Source: a virus
Virus record (IMG/VR): IMGVR_UViG_3300046011_002532
Span: 1-25,835 of that record
DNA: 25,835 bases
Reading direction: 5' to 3' (one strand)
The number at the start of each line of letters is the position of its first letter. The stretch's first letter is position 1. Of the stretch, positions 16,057 to 21,050 are shown piece after piece. The notes under the pieces are model-generated. The model was not told the DNA's origin. It made no database searches and saw only the letters and a program-made list of their open reading frames with translations. A program made the translations under genes and the position numbers.

Positions 16057-17255
16057 GTGATTAGTTCACCGTTCTTAATTATCTGGTTGTTACCTGTGTA
16101 CTTAACGTATCTTGATACGATAACGTCTACATACTTAGGGTCGAGTTCCATACCGTAGCAAGCGCGTTGTGTCTTTTCCGAAGCAATAAGTGTAGACCCA
16201 GAACCTAGGAACAAGTCCATAACAATATCGTCTGTTTTGCTTGCGTGCTTAATAGGTTTCTCGCAAAGTTCAACAGGTTTAGCAGTAGCGTGGTCTTTAT
16301 TTCTACCCATCTCTCTTTGCAATCTCCAAATGTCTTGATAATCAAGTCCAAACCTGTTTTTTATTTCAGGGTTTCCCTTTTTACCAACAATACACAGTTC
16401 GTAAGTGGACTTATAGTCACTACCAAGTCCGTGGACTTTCTTATCCCAGACAATCACGTTCTTAACATCCATGTGCTTTTCCATCTCTTGACGTATGTCA
16501 CCGACCTTTCTCCAGTCGATAAATACATAGAAAGCGCAATCTCCTTTCGTGTTGAGTACATAGTTTGCAAATATGTCTGACAGGAACTGTTCCCAGTTTT
16601 CTATCTTGTCGTTGAACATATGAGAAAGCCTGGCTTTCTCATCTCCTGGCTTACCTTGCATTCCAGTATTGTACGGTGGGTCGGTGACTACAATGTCTGC
16701 TTTAAGCCCTTTCATCAAAGTGCCGACGTCTTCCATGCTTGTGCTGTCACCGCACAATACTCGGTGTTTTCCTAGTTCGTACAAGTCGCCAAGTTTACTA
16801 ATAGGTTCTTTCGGTACCTCTGGTACGTCGTCGTCTTTTTCCTCTGGCTCAATAATCAGGTCGCGGTCGTAACCAGTAAGTTCAACCAGTCCAGTATTGT
16901 CTAGGTCGATTTCTTTTAGTTCTTCGATTACCAGTGAGTTGTCGTTGCCCGATAAAGCGTTTATCTGGTTATCTGCTAGGCGGTATGCTTTCTCCTCCGC
17001 TTCTGTTAGTTTGCGTTGCTCTGGTTCGCCTGAAATAGTTTTACCGTTTTCGTCAATAACCCACGGTTCTTTGAGAGAATACTTCTGACCGTACTTCTCG
17101 TAAGCCATGTATCTACCATGACCAACGATTATAAAACCATCTAAGCCAAGTTTAATAGGTTGTTGCCAGCCAAATCTTTGAATTGAACGTGCAATTAGTT
17201 CAACCTGTTTTTCAGGGTGTTGCTTTGCATTTTTTTCGTATGGCTTTATTTCCAT
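16032..17255 (-). CDS. ParB-like domain fused to DNA methyltransferase
   Basis: 407 residues. Residues 1-60 are a ParB/sulfiredoxin-type fold (EKNAKQHPEKQVELIARSI, then VGHGRYMAYEKYG). Residues about 155-385 are an amino-methyltransferase (N6-adenine or N4-cytosine) with the catalytic DPPY at 192-195 and the AdoMet motif DLFLGSGST at 347-355. HATAKPVEL (322-330) matches the conserved segment before the AdoMet motif. Order DPPY then FxGxG is the beta-class arrangement. It would methylate phage DNA in the producing cell, most likely against host restriction; the site is unknown. A TAATG overlap couples it to the upstream gene. ParB-MTase fusions beside terminase genes are seen in other phages. 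Confidence 0.9.
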   Translation of the reverse strand: MEIKPYEKNAKQHPEKQVELIARSIQRFGWQQPIKLGLDGFIIVGHGRYMAYEKYGQKYSLKEPWVIDENGKTISGEPEQRKLTEAEEKAYRLADNQINALSGNDNSLVIEELKEIDLDNTGLVELTGYDRDLIIEPEEKDDDVPEVPKEPISKLGDLYELGKHRVLCGDSTSMEDVGTLMKGLKADIVVTDPPYNTGMQGKPGDEKARLSHMFNDKIENWEQFLSDIFANYVLNTKGDCAFYVFIDWRKVGDIRQEMEKHMDVKNVIVWDKKVHGLGSDYKSTYELCIVGKKGNPEIKNRFGLDYQDIWRLQREMGRNKDHATAKPVELCEKPIKHASKTDDIVMDLFLGSGSTLIASEKTQRACYGMELDPKYVDVIVSRYVKYTGNNQIIKNGELITWQEDQQN

Positions 17256-17458
17256 TACTTTGATTTAGTTCCTTTACAACCCCACGCTTGTCTGCGTGCT
17301 AATACCTTTGGTGTTTTCTTTTGCCCCGATGAGCGAGCGCAATATGCGTCTGCGCGTTTTGTTCCAGGGAATGCTACACGCTTATGTGTTTTACCCTCGG
17401 AATCCTTGTAGGTTGTTCCGTTGGCGTATTTCTTTTTTGCTTCCTTGGAAACGCGCAT
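17255..17458 (-). CDS. Small basic protein (67 aa), DUF6321-like
   Basis: Very basic (Lys/Arg/His about one third). Two motifs stand out: RADAYCARSSGQKKTP and ARRQAWGCKGTKSK, with two cysteines. The F/YCAR...RR-W-C layout recalls small phage proteins annotated DUF6321; this is from memory and uncertain. Coupled on both sides by TAATG overlaps, so it belongs to the terminase module. Nucleic-acid binding is plausible from charge only. Confidence 0.65.
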   Translation of the reverse strand: MRVSKEAKKKYANGTTYKDSEGKTHKRVAFPGTKRADAYCARSSGQKKTPKVLARRQAWGCKGTKSK

Positions 17459-17628
17459 TACTTCTTCTTTGATTTACCAGCGACGCTTAGTGCGATAGCA
17501 ATGATTTGCTTCTTGCCTCGTGGTTTTCCATTTGCACCGCGTGCCTTTCCGCTTTTCTTGTTATCTGCGTATAGTTCGCGGATATTCTTGCTAATAGTTT
17601 TTTGTGAGGTTCCTTTCTTCATAGGCAT
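17458..17628 (-). CDS. DUF6496-like small basic protein (56 aa)
   Basis: The product carries [16 protein letters not shown] then [23 protein letters not shown]. The pattern S-K-NI-x-L ... GKxxKQxIAIALSxAG is that of the DUF6496 family, common in phage packaging/head regions and of unknown role. Two starts are possible: ATG at 17628 (MPMKKG) or 17622 (MKKG). The predicted promoter (TATAAT 17635-17640) puts the transcript start at or within a base or two of 17628, so the mRNA may be leaderless. First gene of the late arm. Confidence 0.75.
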   Translation of the reverse strand: MPMKKGTSQKTISKNIRELYADNKKSGKARGANGKPRGKKQIIAIALSVAGKSKKK

Positions 17629-17634
17629 ATACAG

Positions 17635-17644
17635 ATTATACCAC
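17635..17644 (-). promoter_or_regulatory. Late promoter copy 1 (extended -10), terminase module
   Basis: GTGGTATAAT on the minus strand; the first ATG (17628) is 6 nt past the -10. It stands back to back with the plus promoter at 17648-17657. Confidence 0.7.
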
Positions 17645-17647
17645 GGA

Positions 17648-17657
17648 ATGCTATACT
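17648..17657 (+). promoter_or_regulatory. Plus-strand promoter for a candidate small RNA
   Basis: ATGCTATACT contains an extended -10 (TGC-TATACT). The same 10-mer is the -10 region of the initiator promoter at 18716-18725. No good -35 is seen. Its upstream half overlaps the opposing late promoter. Confidence 0.55.
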
Positions 17658-17663
17658 ATACAC

Positions 17664-17758
17664 GCCCCGATGTACTGGGGTTCTACTCCTACGGATTCAA
17701 TTCATTTCAATCATCTTCTCGTAGTGGAAACCGCCTTAACCGTGGCGGTTTTCGTTTT
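17664..17758 (+). ncRNA. Candidate small RNA of about 95 nt
   Basis: It is bounded by a predicted start about 7 nt after TATACT and an intrinsic terminator. The 5' end folds as GCCCCG-AUGUAC-UGGGGU (17664-17681). CTACG (17688-17692) can pair with CGTAG (17720-17724) around a pyrimidine-rich loop, and the terminator stem ends the RNA. There is no tRNA shape and no credible gene inside. Possible roles include an antisense regulator or RNA decoy. Existence as a transcript is inferred from boundaries alone. Confidence 0.45.
17728..17758 (+). terminator. Intrinsic terminator
   Basis: AAACCGCC (17728-17735) pairs over 8 bp with GGCGGTTT (17744-17751) around an 8-nt loop, followed by TCGTTTT. Orientation favours plus-strand transcription; on the other strand the T-run is short. 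Confidence 0.75.
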
Positions 17759-17785
17759 CTATCGTTGCTACATATGCGTTTTTCA

Positions 17786-17804
17786 CTATCCACAGTTATC
17801 CCCA
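17786..17804 (+). promoter_or_regulatory. Two DnaA-box-like 9-mers upstream of the first early promoter
   Basis: CTATCCACA (17786-17794) and TTATCCCCA (17796-17804) each differ by one base from TTATNCACA and start 10 bp apart. The second starts exactly 18 bp before the -35, as at 20501. Confidence 0.5.
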
Positions 17805-17813
17805 TGTAGGCAC

Positions 17814-17842
17814 TTTACAAAACCCAGCGCTCGGATTATAGT
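17814..17842 (+). promoter_or_regulatory. Early promoter 1
   Basis: TTTACA (17814-17819), 17-bp spacer, TATAGT (17837-17842); both boxes are 5/6 matches to sigma70 consensus. Downstream GTACTAGTAAGGT is shared with the promoter at 20519-20547. Confidence 0.8.
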
Positions 17843-17848
17843 GTACTA

Positions 17849-17868
17849 GTAAGGTAATAAGACCTTAC
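17849..17868 (+). promoter_or_regulatory. 5'-terminal hairpin of the first early mRNA
   Basis: GTAAGGT (17849-17855) and ACCTTAC (17862-17868) pair perfectly around AATAAG. The predicted start (about 17849) is the first base of the stem. The A-rich leader and ATG (17885) follow. Confidence 0.5.
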
Positions 17869-17884
17869 AAACTAAACAAAAAGT

Positions 17885-18289
17885 ATGAAAAACTCAATTC
17901 AAGAACTCCGCAACATTCTCGCTCAGAAAGAACAATCATTTAGAGAGGCACGCGCAGAAGCAGAACCATTTATCAGAGAAATGCACAAGGCTGAAAATGC
18001 TGTAAGCGTTGCAAGAAAAGAAATTGAGATTGCAATCAGAAATCTACCAACATTTATGGAGGCTCGTGATTTGTTTGAAGACAACGGTGCAGATGATGTC
18101 TTTGTCGCAGACGATACAGATTGGGATATTGCAGAAGACGACGGTACACTTCACATTACTTTCAACAATGCTCGTGGTTGTTTCATTCACGACGACATGA
18201 TGAATAAGCGCGATTGGAACAATGAGGCTCGTCGCATCATGGAAGCAGTTGGTGTCCCAGTTGAATTGCGCAAGAACGGACTTCGCTAA
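17885..18289 (+). CDS. Unknown early protein (134 aa)
   Basis: First gene of the early arm, directly after a strong promoter, a leader hairpin and the leader ACTAAACAAAAAGTATG. Residues 1-50 are a charged helix, probably coiled coil (QELRNILAQKEQSFREARAEAE). The middle is very acidic (EDNGADDVFVADDTDWDIAEDDG). The C-terminus is mixed (NEARRIMEAVGVPVELRKNG). No family is recognised. First-expressed acidic phage proteins often act on host proteins or mimic DNA, but that is only a possibility here. Confidence 0.75.
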   Translation: MKNSIQELRNILAQKEQSFREARAEAEPFIREMHKAENAVSVARKEIEIAIRNLPTFMEARDLFEDNGADDVFVADDTDWDIAEDDGTLHITFNNARGCFIHDDMMNKRDWNNEARRIMEAVGVPVELRKNGLR

Positions 18290-18318
18290 TGCAAACCGAC
18301 AAACCTAAAAACCACTAA
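18289..18318 (+). repeat. Nine-codon ORF that copies the start of the 43-aa gene downstream
   Basis: A TAATG overlap opens MQTDKPKNH then stop. The gene at 18537 begins MESNKPKNPY, also from a TAATG. The DNA ACAAACCTAAAAACC is shared exactly (within 18298-18318 and 18546-18562). It looks like the remnant of a partial duplication, though a functional leader peptide cannot be excluded. Confidence 0.4.
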
Positions 18319-18327
18319 ATCAAAAGT

Positions 18328-18537
18328 ATGAACTTCAACGAAAATGAAATGAACCGCGGTGCGCTTGTTAGTTTCTTCCGAAACATCGACAACGCACCTG
18401 CACCTTACGAAGACCAAGACGAGATTATCACCGACAGTTTCCAGCGACTAACGAGATTCGAGCAAGTTAGAGTGTTGCTCGAACTTATCAGTGTTTGCGA
18501 TAGCGACATCAGCATTCGCGATTTTTTCAGAAACTAA
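18328..18537 (+). CDS. Small acidic protein of unknown function (69 aa)
   Basis: ATG with leader CTAAATCAAAAGT, a variant of the A-rich leader used through the early arm. The product is acidic and helical (FQRLTRFEQVRVLLELISVC, residues 39-58). No motif or family is recognised. It lies between the first early gene and a tiny basic gene, with a TAATG overlap into the latter, all apparently in one transcript that stops at the terminator at 18669. Confidence 0.65.
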   Translation: MNFNENEMNRGALVSFFRNIDNAPAPYEDQDEIITDSFQRLTRFEQVRVLLELISVCDSDISIRDFFRN

Positions 18538-18668
18538 TGGAATCTAACAAACCTAAAAACCCGTACGCCGTCGCTCTTGGTTCTATGCGTTCTGAAAAGA
18601 AAGCAAAAGCGTCGAGAGAGAATGGAAAGAAAGGTGGTAGACCGCGCAATCCACCGAAGCAAGATTAA
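18537..18668 (+). CDS. Tiny basic protein with GKKGGRPR motif (43 aa)
   Basis: Starts at a TAATG overlap. The product is strongly basic. SRENGKKGGRPRNPPK near the C-terminus is the kind of short Gly-Gly-Arg-Pro-Arg element seen in many small phage and plasmid proteins and resembles an AT-hook, so minor-groove DNA binding is possible. Its stop codon touches a terminator. The N-terminal five codons are echoed in the 9-codon ORF at 18289. Confidence 0.6.
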   Translation: MESNKPKNPYAVALGSMRSEKKAKASRENGKKGGRPRNPPKQD

Positions 18669-18690
18669 GTCCCTCACGGGGCTTTTTCTT
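18669..18690 (+). terminator. Intrinsic terminator after the first early operon
   Basis: GTCCC-TCAC-GGGGC gives a 5-bp stem (one G-U) starting just past the TAA stop, followed directly by TTTTTCTT. Confidence 0.75.
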
Positions 18691-18725
18691 ATCCACAGTT
18701 GCTATGTGCGTTTCGATGCTATACT
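18689..18725 (+). promoter_or_regulatory. Initiator-gene promoter with perfect DnaA box
   Basis: TTATCCACA (18689-18697) matches the DnaA-box consensus fully. ATGCTATACT (18716-18725) is an extended -10; the -35 (around 18697-18702) is poor. The box start is 31 bp from the -10 start, one helical turn closer than at 17796 and 20501 (41 bp each). Confidence 0.65.
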
Positions 18726-18752
18726 GTGCGAGTCCGTTCATTAGTCAGTAAT

Positions 18753-18807
18753 CCTTGCGCCCTCTGTCTTACTCATCACTCGCAAGGAGGTGAGTAGGAC
18801 AAAGGGC
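18753..18807 (+). promoter_or_regulatory. Long hairpin / possible pseudoknot in the initiator leader
   Basis: Arms 18759-18775 and 18791-18807 pair at 16 of 17 positions (15 Watson-Crick, one G-U, one C-A mismatch). The loop (18776-18790) carries most of AAGGAGGTGA (18784-18793), a perfect 10-nt anti-16S sequence. CCTTGCG (18753-18759) just upstream is fully complementary to CGCAAGG in the loop (18781-18787), allowing a pseudoknot or alternative stem that would hide the Shine-Dalgarno. No start codon lies at a normal distance. Confidence 0.6.
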
Positions 18808-18816
18808 TACGCCCAA

Positions 18817-19617
18817 ATGGAAAAACAGTTCAAAGTTCGAGATGCTCGACACAAAGAGCAATTCCACATAGACGATGCGTACCTTAACGGATACGCGCGG
18901 TTGTGCGGTATTAACGCGACAGGAGTGTATTTGTGCCTTTGTAGGCACGCAGATAGAAACCAAGAAAGTTTCCCGTCGGTTGAGTTAATGGCTGAAAAAC
19001 TTGGTTTGAGTAAGAGAAGTATTGTAAACGCAATAGCAATACTTGTTAGGTGGAATATTGTCAGTAAAGAGAGAACACGTCGAGAAAATGCAACGTGGCT
19101 AAACAACACGTACACACTTCTTGATAAGTCAGTGTGGTTGCCGAAAGATAGCCAAGTGCACCAGATGCGCGTGGATAGCCAAGTGCAAAATACGACAGAG
19201 CCAAGTGCAAATAACGACACGAGCCAAGTGCACCACGTGCACACTAAGGGAACACATAGAAGGGTTACACATAAGAAGGGAACACATATTAGCGACGAAA
19301 CCGTCGCAGGGAATCCTATTGTTAATCGTCAGATTGGAGAACTGATAAAACAGTTTGAGGTAATCAACCCTGCTTGCTCACGGTACTACGGCAACAAGAC
19401 CCAACGGAAAGCGTGTGAAGCCCTAATCGAGAATGTCGGGTATGACCAAGCGATAAAGGTTGTCCGCGACACGTTACCCATGAGCAACAAGATTGCGTAC
19501 ATGCCGACGATTACAACACCCCTGCAACTGCTGGAACGCTACGCTCAACTGGAATCAGCAATCAACAAAGCAAAAAACAAAACAGAAACTACTAAACAAC
19601 GTAACTTCATTCTATGA
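18817..19617 (+). CDS. Replication initiator-like protein (266 aa)
   Basis: Residues 53-82 form a winged helix-turn-helix (SVELMAEKLGLSKRSIVNAI, HTH_36-like) preceded by GINATGVYLCLCRHAD. The C-terminal part (about 170-260) has the pattern FEVINPACSRYYGNKTQRKACE ending TPLQLLERYAQLE, seen in phage proteins that open an origin or load the helicase. The low-complexity linker (112-158, SQVHQ, SQVQN, SQVHH, then TKGTH, RRVTH, KKGTH) is encoded by iteron-like DNA, as in lambda O. A GTG at 18790 would extend the frame by nine codons but lies inside the Shine-Dalgarno match, so the ATG at 18817 is preferred. Role inferred from domain plan and repeats. Confidence 0.7.
   Translation: MEKQFKVRDARHKEQFHIDDAYLNGYARLCGINATGVYLCLCRHADRNQESFPSVELMAEKLGLSKRSIVNAIAILVRWNIVSKERTRRENATWLNNTYTLLDKSVWLPKDSQVHQMRVDSQVQNTTEPSANNDTSQVHHVHTKGTHRRVTHKKGTHISDETVAGNPIVNRQIGELIKQFEVINPACSRYYGNKTQRKACEALIENVGYDQAIKVVRDTLPMSNKIAYMPTITTPLQLLERYAQLESAINKAKNKTETTKQRNFIL
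19150..19232 (+). repeat. Four iteron-like direct repeats inside the initiator gene
   Basis: AGCCAAGTGCA occurs exactly at 19150-19160, 19177-19187, 19199-19209 and 19222-19232, at 27, 22 and 23 bp spacing, about two helical turns. A fifth partial copy (GTGCA, 19237-19241) makes an inverted pair with the fourth. Candidate initiator-binding sites of the phage origin. Confidence 0.65.
19246..19288 (+). repeat. Second array: three short direct repeats
   Basis: AAGGGAACACATA (19246-19258), AAGGGTTACACATA (19260-19273) and AAGGGAACACATA (19276-19288) follow the iterons. They encode KGTH/RVTH/KGTH. Possibly a second part of the origin. Confidence 0.6.
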
Positions 19618-19967
19618 ACATCAAATACTTCAAAGTCATGCGTGGGTTTAACCAAGACGATTACATTCCGATTACTGAAAGCGAATTGAAGAAAGCAATC
19701 TACGCGCACATCACAGGAACAAATGTCGCGTTTGAGATGGGTTCGATTACGGGAACGCACATCAGCGCGGTAGTACCAGATTTCCACCGCACACTCGGTT
19801 GGAATCCTAGCCACAAACTCGATAGCGACGATTGGAATGATATTCGTGGTCGCGGATTGGAAAACACTATGCGAAATCTTATTGCCGAAGCAAAGCAAAC
19901 AGTCCAAGACGTTATCGCCAGCGGAGACAAACGATTGCTTAGCGATGAACAGCGTAAGTTGAACTAA
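19614..19967 (+). CDS. Unknown early protein (117 aa)
   Basis: ATGA overlap with the initiator gene, so the two are probably co-translated. It starts MNIKYFKVMRGFNQDDYIPI, then ESELKKAIYAHITGTNVAFE and a conserved-looking VVPDFHRTLGWNPSHKLD, and ends in a charged helix. I have the impression of a family widespread in uncultured phages but cannot name it. Placement right after the initiator suggests a replication-linked role, unproven. Confidence 0.7.
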   Translation: MNIKYFKVMRGFNQDDYIPITESELKKAIYAHITGTNVAFEMGSITGTHISAVVPDFHRTLGWNPSHKLDSDDWNDIRGRGLENTMRNLIAEAKQTVQDVIASGDKRLLSDEQRKLN

Positions 19968-20302
19968 TGGATTACGAACAGGGATTCAAAGAGTTGTCGG
20001 AGATTGAAGCCAAGGTACTACGCCAAAGTCCACAAGACCGCGCAAAGCATTTCGCTCGTCGTTACTACCGTTTCTTTTTCCACGCTCGCACTGGTAAGCA
20101 AGTAACCGAGCAGGATATGGAAAAGGCAACAGAGTTTCTTTCACCTTGGTTTGAGAGTAATCCAAAGCGATTAGTACCAGACCCACAAGTGATGTTTGAA
20201 ATTGCGCCGATTGGAAAGCCGAGTGTATTGCATAACGGGTTGTACGGGTTTTTCCTGAATGCGCTCGACCGTGATTATAAGCAAGTAGCGTGGAGGAAAT
20301 GA
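19967..20302 (+). CDS. Unknown early protein (111 aa)
   Basis: TAATG overlap with the preceding gene. Basic and aromatic-rich (HFARRYYRFFFHARTGKQVT), with a helical middle (QDMEKATEFLSPWFESNPKRL) and a C-terminal NGLYGFFLNALDRDYKQVAW. No motif, membrane span or family is recognised. It is part of the initiator operon (18817-20499). Confidence 0.65.
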   Translation: MDYEQGFKELSEIEAKVLRQSPQDRAKHFARRYYRFFFHARTGKQVTEQDMEKATEFLSPWFESNPKRLVPDPQVMFEIAPIGKPSVLHNGLYGFFLNALDRDYKQVAWRK

Positions 20303-20499
20303 AAGTACTTGAATGTAGCAAGCGAAAAAACGGTCGCGGTAACGTGTGTTTGATTCAAGACCCGAAAGACAATACCTACGCCGTGTTTGTGAATCTAGGT
20401 ATTTTTGAAAAAGACGCGCAGGATTGGTACGAACAAAAAGAAGTTGCTGTTGCGTACTACAACCGCCTTGCAAAATATGAGTTTGGTACGGGTTACTGA
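20299..20499 (+). CDS. Small unknown protein (66 aa)
   Basis: ATG at 20299 overlaps the previous stop (ATGA). An in-frame GTG at 20290 is rejected because GGAGG lies between it and the ATG; even so the spacing to the ATG is short. Compact alpha/beta appearance with two cysteines (LECSKRKNGRGNVCLIQD) and a C-terminal DWYEQKEVAVAYYNRLAKYE. Function unknown. Last gene before the second early promoter. Confidence 0.6.
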   Translation: MKVLECSKRKNGRGNVCLIQDPKDNTYAVFVNLGIFEKDAQDWYEQKEVAVAYYNRLAKYEFGTGY

Positions 20500-20500
20500 G

Positions 20501-20547
20501 TTATCCACACCTAGGGTGTTTACACATTTAACCGTTGCGTGTACTAT
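20501..20547 (+). promoter_or_regulatory. Early promoter 2 with perfect DnaA box
   Basis: TTATCCACA (20501-20509) starts exactly 18 bp before TTTACA (20519-20524); 17 bp further is TACTAT (20542-20547). Both promoter boxes are 5/6 matches. An inverted repeat ACACC-TAG-GGTGT (20507-20519) touches the -35 and could be an operator. Confidence 0.75.
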
Positions 20548-20579
20548 GTACTAGTAAGGTTAATAAGTAATCAAAAAGT

Positions 20580-20756
20580 ATGAATTACAAGCAAGAACGG
20601 TTATTTGTCCTAGCGATTGTCCAAGGTGCGCGTTTGCAAAAAAAACTCCCGACATTTGTCAAAGATGCAATCGAACTGTACTCAGATGCTTGGGGAGACA
20701 ACAGTTGGGCAGACACGGAAAACAGGGTCAAGGAAGATTTAAGAGAAAACCAATAA
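20580..20756 (+). CDS. Small unknown protein (58 aa)
   Basis: First gene after early promoter 2, with leader AATCAAAAAGT-ATG. The sequence begins MNYKQERLFVLAIVQGARLQ and is mostly helical, ending ENRVKEDLRENQ. It has no cysteines and no membrane span of useful length. No family is recognised. The next gene has the same leader 9 nt after this stop. Confidence 0.6.
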   Translation: MNYKQERLFVLAIVQGARLQKKLPTFVKDAIELYSDAWGDNSWADTENRVKEDLRENQ

Positions 20757-20765
20757 TCAAAAAGT

Positions 20766-21050
20766 ATGAACAACGACAACAAAGGCTTCTCAGTAAACGG
20801 TTACACGCACGCAGTAGGCGACAAGGTAGAGTACAACGGCAAGACATACGTTATCGACGACGCTCGCCACCCATTCTTCTTTTCGCTCAAAGATAACAAC
20901 GGTTCGTATCTCGTACTTCGCTCGGACATCGACGGTCGTATGCACAAGAATGACCCTATCCGCCGTTTCGATTTGCTCACAGGTCGCTGGGTATCACTTC
21001 TCGACCACCCATTCTTTGCAGAACTTACAAACGTAAAGGTGAACGCATAA
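20766..21050 (+). CDS. Unknown beta-rich protein (94 aa)
   Basis: Leader AATCAAAAAGT-ATG. The section GDKVEYNGKTYVIDDARH (residues 18-35), followed by SYLVLRSDIDG, looks like a small SH3-like or other beta barrel: short strands, Gly/Asn turns. The end is RWVSLLDHPFFAELTNVKVNA. The fold guess is weak and no function is assigned. It overlaps the next gene by TAATG. Confidence 0.65.
   Translation: MNNDNKGFSVNGYTHAVGDKVEYNGKTYVIDDARHPFFFSLKDNNGSYLVLRSDIDGRMHKNDPIRRFDLLTGRWVSLLDHPFFAELTNVKVNA

Larger units (their letters stand above)
17629..17884. other. Control region between late and early arms
   Basis: In 256 bp without a convincing gene it holds, left to right, a late minus promoter (17635-17644), a divergent plus promoter (17648-17657), a candidate small RNA ending in a terminator (17664-17758), a pair of DnaA-box-like 9-mers (17786-17804), the first early promoter (17814-17842) and a leader hairpin (17849-17868). 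Confidence 0.7.

Noticed and set aside
17670-17849. 59-codon plus-strand frame starting MYWGSTPTD
   Set aside because: No leader motif, runs through a terminator stem, two DnaA-like boxes and a promoter; better read as regulatory DNA.
18790-18816. GTG start extending the initiator by nine residues
   Set aside because: The GTG is inside the Shine-Dalgarno match itself, so it cannot be served by it; the ATG at 18817 is used instead.
19150-19288. Repeat array as a CRISPR
   Set aside because: Repeats are 11-14 bp, in frame inside a coding sequence and with spacers of 1-16 bp; they fit iterons far better.
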